The position numbers were made by a program, and so were the translations under genes. 58,881 nucleotides of DNA from positions 1 through 58,881 of the IMG/VR virus record IMGVR_UViG_3300036767_001238; one strand, 5' to 3'. Position 1 is the first letter of the stretch, and every line of letters starts with the position of its first letter. This DNA comes from a virus. The notes under the pieces were generated by a model. That model was not told the origin of the DNA, made no database searches, and saw only the letters and a list, made by a program, of their open reading frames with translations. Positions 57,798-58,881 of the stretch are shown here, piece by piece.

Positions 57798-58189
57798 CGG
57801 ACAAAATCACCACAACCGAAACCATCACCCTGACTATTCCCTTCAAGCTTAAAAAGCGTGGAGGTCGCAAAGAGATGGTCCTGCCAGATTTTGCCACACC
57901 ACCTCCGAAACTGGACAACGCGCTGATAAAATCGCTCGCGCGGGCGCATCGCTGGAAACGGCTTGTTGATGAAGGGCATTTTGCGTCGATCAAAGACCTG
58001 GCTGAGCACGAGAAAATTCCAGCCTCCTACATGATCCGCACCATGCGACTAACGACCCTGGCGCCTGACATTGTCGAGGCGATCCTGAAAGGCCGAAACC
58101 CCAACAAAACCCTTCGTGAGTTGCTCGATCCCTTCACACCGATGTGGGCCGAGCAACGCTGGGAGTTCGGCTATCACGACATGCCATGA
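57794..58189 (+). CDS. small HTH protein downstream of integrase
   Basis: 131 residues. Central helix-turn-helix-like segment FASIKDLAEHEKIPASYMIR, end WEFGYHDMP. It is ATGA-coupled to the recombinase and conserved beside it in related prophages. It may be a directionality or architectural factor for integration or excision; that is inference. Confidence 0.78.
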   Translation: MTDKITTTETITLTIPFKLKKRGGRKEMVLPDFATPPPKLDNALIKSLARAHRWKRLVDEGHFASIKDLAEHEKIPASYMIRTMRLTTLAPDIVEAILKGRNPNKTLRELLDPFTPMWAEQRWEFGYHDMP

Positions 58190-58325
58190 AACCGGGCGCC
58201 CGCGTGGACGTGCACCGTCAGGCGCCGTTCGTGGCCGGCTATAGGGAAGTTTCAAGCGGGATTGTCCGCGAAATGTGCGGAGATAGCCAAGGATATTCTC
58301 CGCATGCCCATGTGGCCTGTGCCAA

Positions 58326-58703
58326 TCATGGCAACCCATCGGGTCCGTACAGAAAGTCCTGACTGAAAGCAGCTCTGTCGCCAGCCGTGGCCTTTCGAGC
58401 CGCCGCTGCGCGAACTCGACGGATGACTTCGGCCTTGCCACTTACGTCGCCCAGCACAGCCAAGTCCAAAACCTGTACCGAAGCTGATGGGGAGGCGGCC
58501 ATGATCTGCGCCACAGCGGCCGTAAGGACTTGCTCCAAGTTGGGGCCATTGCGTGTGAAACTGAGCGCGATCACATCCGGACGGCCGCTCCCAACAATCG
58601 TGTCATCCAGCCCCGCTTGAAACAACGCGTCCAAGACATCCGCCTCGTCAGGCTCTCCACCCGGAAAACTGATCACAATCTCGAATTCAAACATCGGCTT
58701 CAT
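58326..58703 (-). CDS. hypothetical protein at right prophage edge
   Basis: 125 residues from ATG 58703 (another ATG at 58694). MFEFEIVISFPGGEPDEADV and LDALFQAGLDDTIVGSGRPD start an alpha-beta fold; the C-terminal part is basic (KAEVIRRVRAAAARKATAGD). It is convergent with the recombinase cassette and probably lies at or beyond the prophage border. No family recognised. Confidence 0.6.
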   Translation of the reverse strand: MKPMFEFEIVISFPGGEPDEADVLDALFQAGLDDTIVGSGRPDVIALSFTRNGPNLEQVLTAAVAQIMAASPSASVQVLDLAVLGDVSGKAEVIRRVRAAAARKATAGDRAAFSQDFLYGPDGLP

Positions 58704-58797
58704 CTTTCGGGATGTGCCGCGTTTCCGGAAGGGATGTTGCCAGAGGCAGGTCAAAAGATTACGCAACCTGCTGTCTGGAAATTCGGATTTGGGCTGA

Positions 58798-58881
58798 TCA
58801 GGCATCCTGGCATTCCCATTTGATATAGGCCTTTGTGTCGACGGCCCATTTTTCGTCGATCTCGACCAGCACGGCGCTGAC
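58798..58881 (-). CDS. 3' end of a possible IS256-type transposase
   Basis: Partial. The minus strand is open from the window edge to a TGA at 58798-58800. The last residues read VSAVLVEIDEKWAVDTKAY and end IKWECQDA, a pattern I associate with IS256-family transposases of Rhodobacterales. Only 27 residues are visible, so the call is tentative. Confidence 0.4.
   Translation of the reverse strand, partial: VSAVLVEIDEKWAVDTKAYIKWECQDA

Noticed and set aside
58186-58362. 58-codon + frame ATGA-coupled after the HTH gene
   Set aside because: Codon use and composition look non-coding, and it overlaps the convergent gene at 58326; kept out for lack of support.
1-58881. CRISPR array or tRNA genes
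   Set aside because: No regularly spaced 25-40 base repeats and no recognisable tRNA T-loop/acceptor pattern; the 9-base repeats at 44.8-45.0 kb are iteron-like, not CRISPR.

Overview
The window is almost entirely one prophage in a GC-rich alphaproteobacterium. Rhodobacterales (roseobacter or Rhodobacter-like) is my best guess, from protein families I associate with that order: DUF7220, DUF6362, DUF6511, and a DUF2924 / large serine recombinase / small HTH cassette. No search was run, so the host is an inference. The prophage is a hybrid. Its head module is lambda-like (Nu1, A, B, W, C with a nested scaffold, D, E) and its contractile tail is P2-like (V, W, J, I, H-position protein, FI, FII, E/E', tape measure, U, X, D).

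Layout, in the right-to-left direction of late transcription. At 55.8-58.2 kb a + strand cassette holds the serine recombinase. A CI/LexA-type repressor lies at 55.0 kb. From 54.9 to 43.5 kb a long minus-strand early operon encodes an AlpA-like HTH protein, a Sak4-like recombination ATPase, an SSB-like protein, a RecB/Cas4-like nuclease, a RecD/Dda-type helicase, a TOPRIM-VapE primase-helicase and a RuvC-like resolvase. Directly 3' of the primase-helicase is a striking array of ten identical 9-bp repeats in two opposed blocks around an AT-rich core, a strong candidate replication origin. From 43.4 to 34.5 kb is an accessory zone with three toxin-antitoxin pairs (AbrB-Doc, VapBC, YefM-YoeB), an orphan ParB-methyltransferase, a VanZ-like protein, several small + strand genes, and a WecA/MraY-type glycosyltransferase with an 11-base G tract upstream. 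From 34.5 to 0.06 kb runs the minus-strand late region: terminase, portal, capsid, tail, a lysis cassette (LydA-like holin, membrane-anchored endolysin, overlapping spanins) and tail fibres, including two tandem paralogues of about 815 aa.

Four genes point against the late operon. An Xre-RES toxin-antitoxin pair sits between tail genes I and J. Lone antitoxin-like genes (HicB-like and a HigA N-terminal fragment, plus an HI1420-like antidote on the late strand) flank the capsid gene. The window therefore carries four complete toxin-antitoxin systems and up to three orphan antitoxins, a heavy addiction/anti-addiction load for one prophage.

Several compact-coding devices can be read directly from the sequence: a T TTT TTC slippery site for a gpE/gpE' -1 frameshift, an in-frame internal start with a strong Shine-Dalgarno for a Nu3-like scaffold inside the S49 protease gene, overlapping spanin genes, and many ATGA/GTGA stop-start overlaps. 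The right edge holds a small unknown gene and the 3' end of what may be an IS256-type transposase. The left attachment site is probably outside the window. No tRNA, rRNA or CRISPR array was seen.
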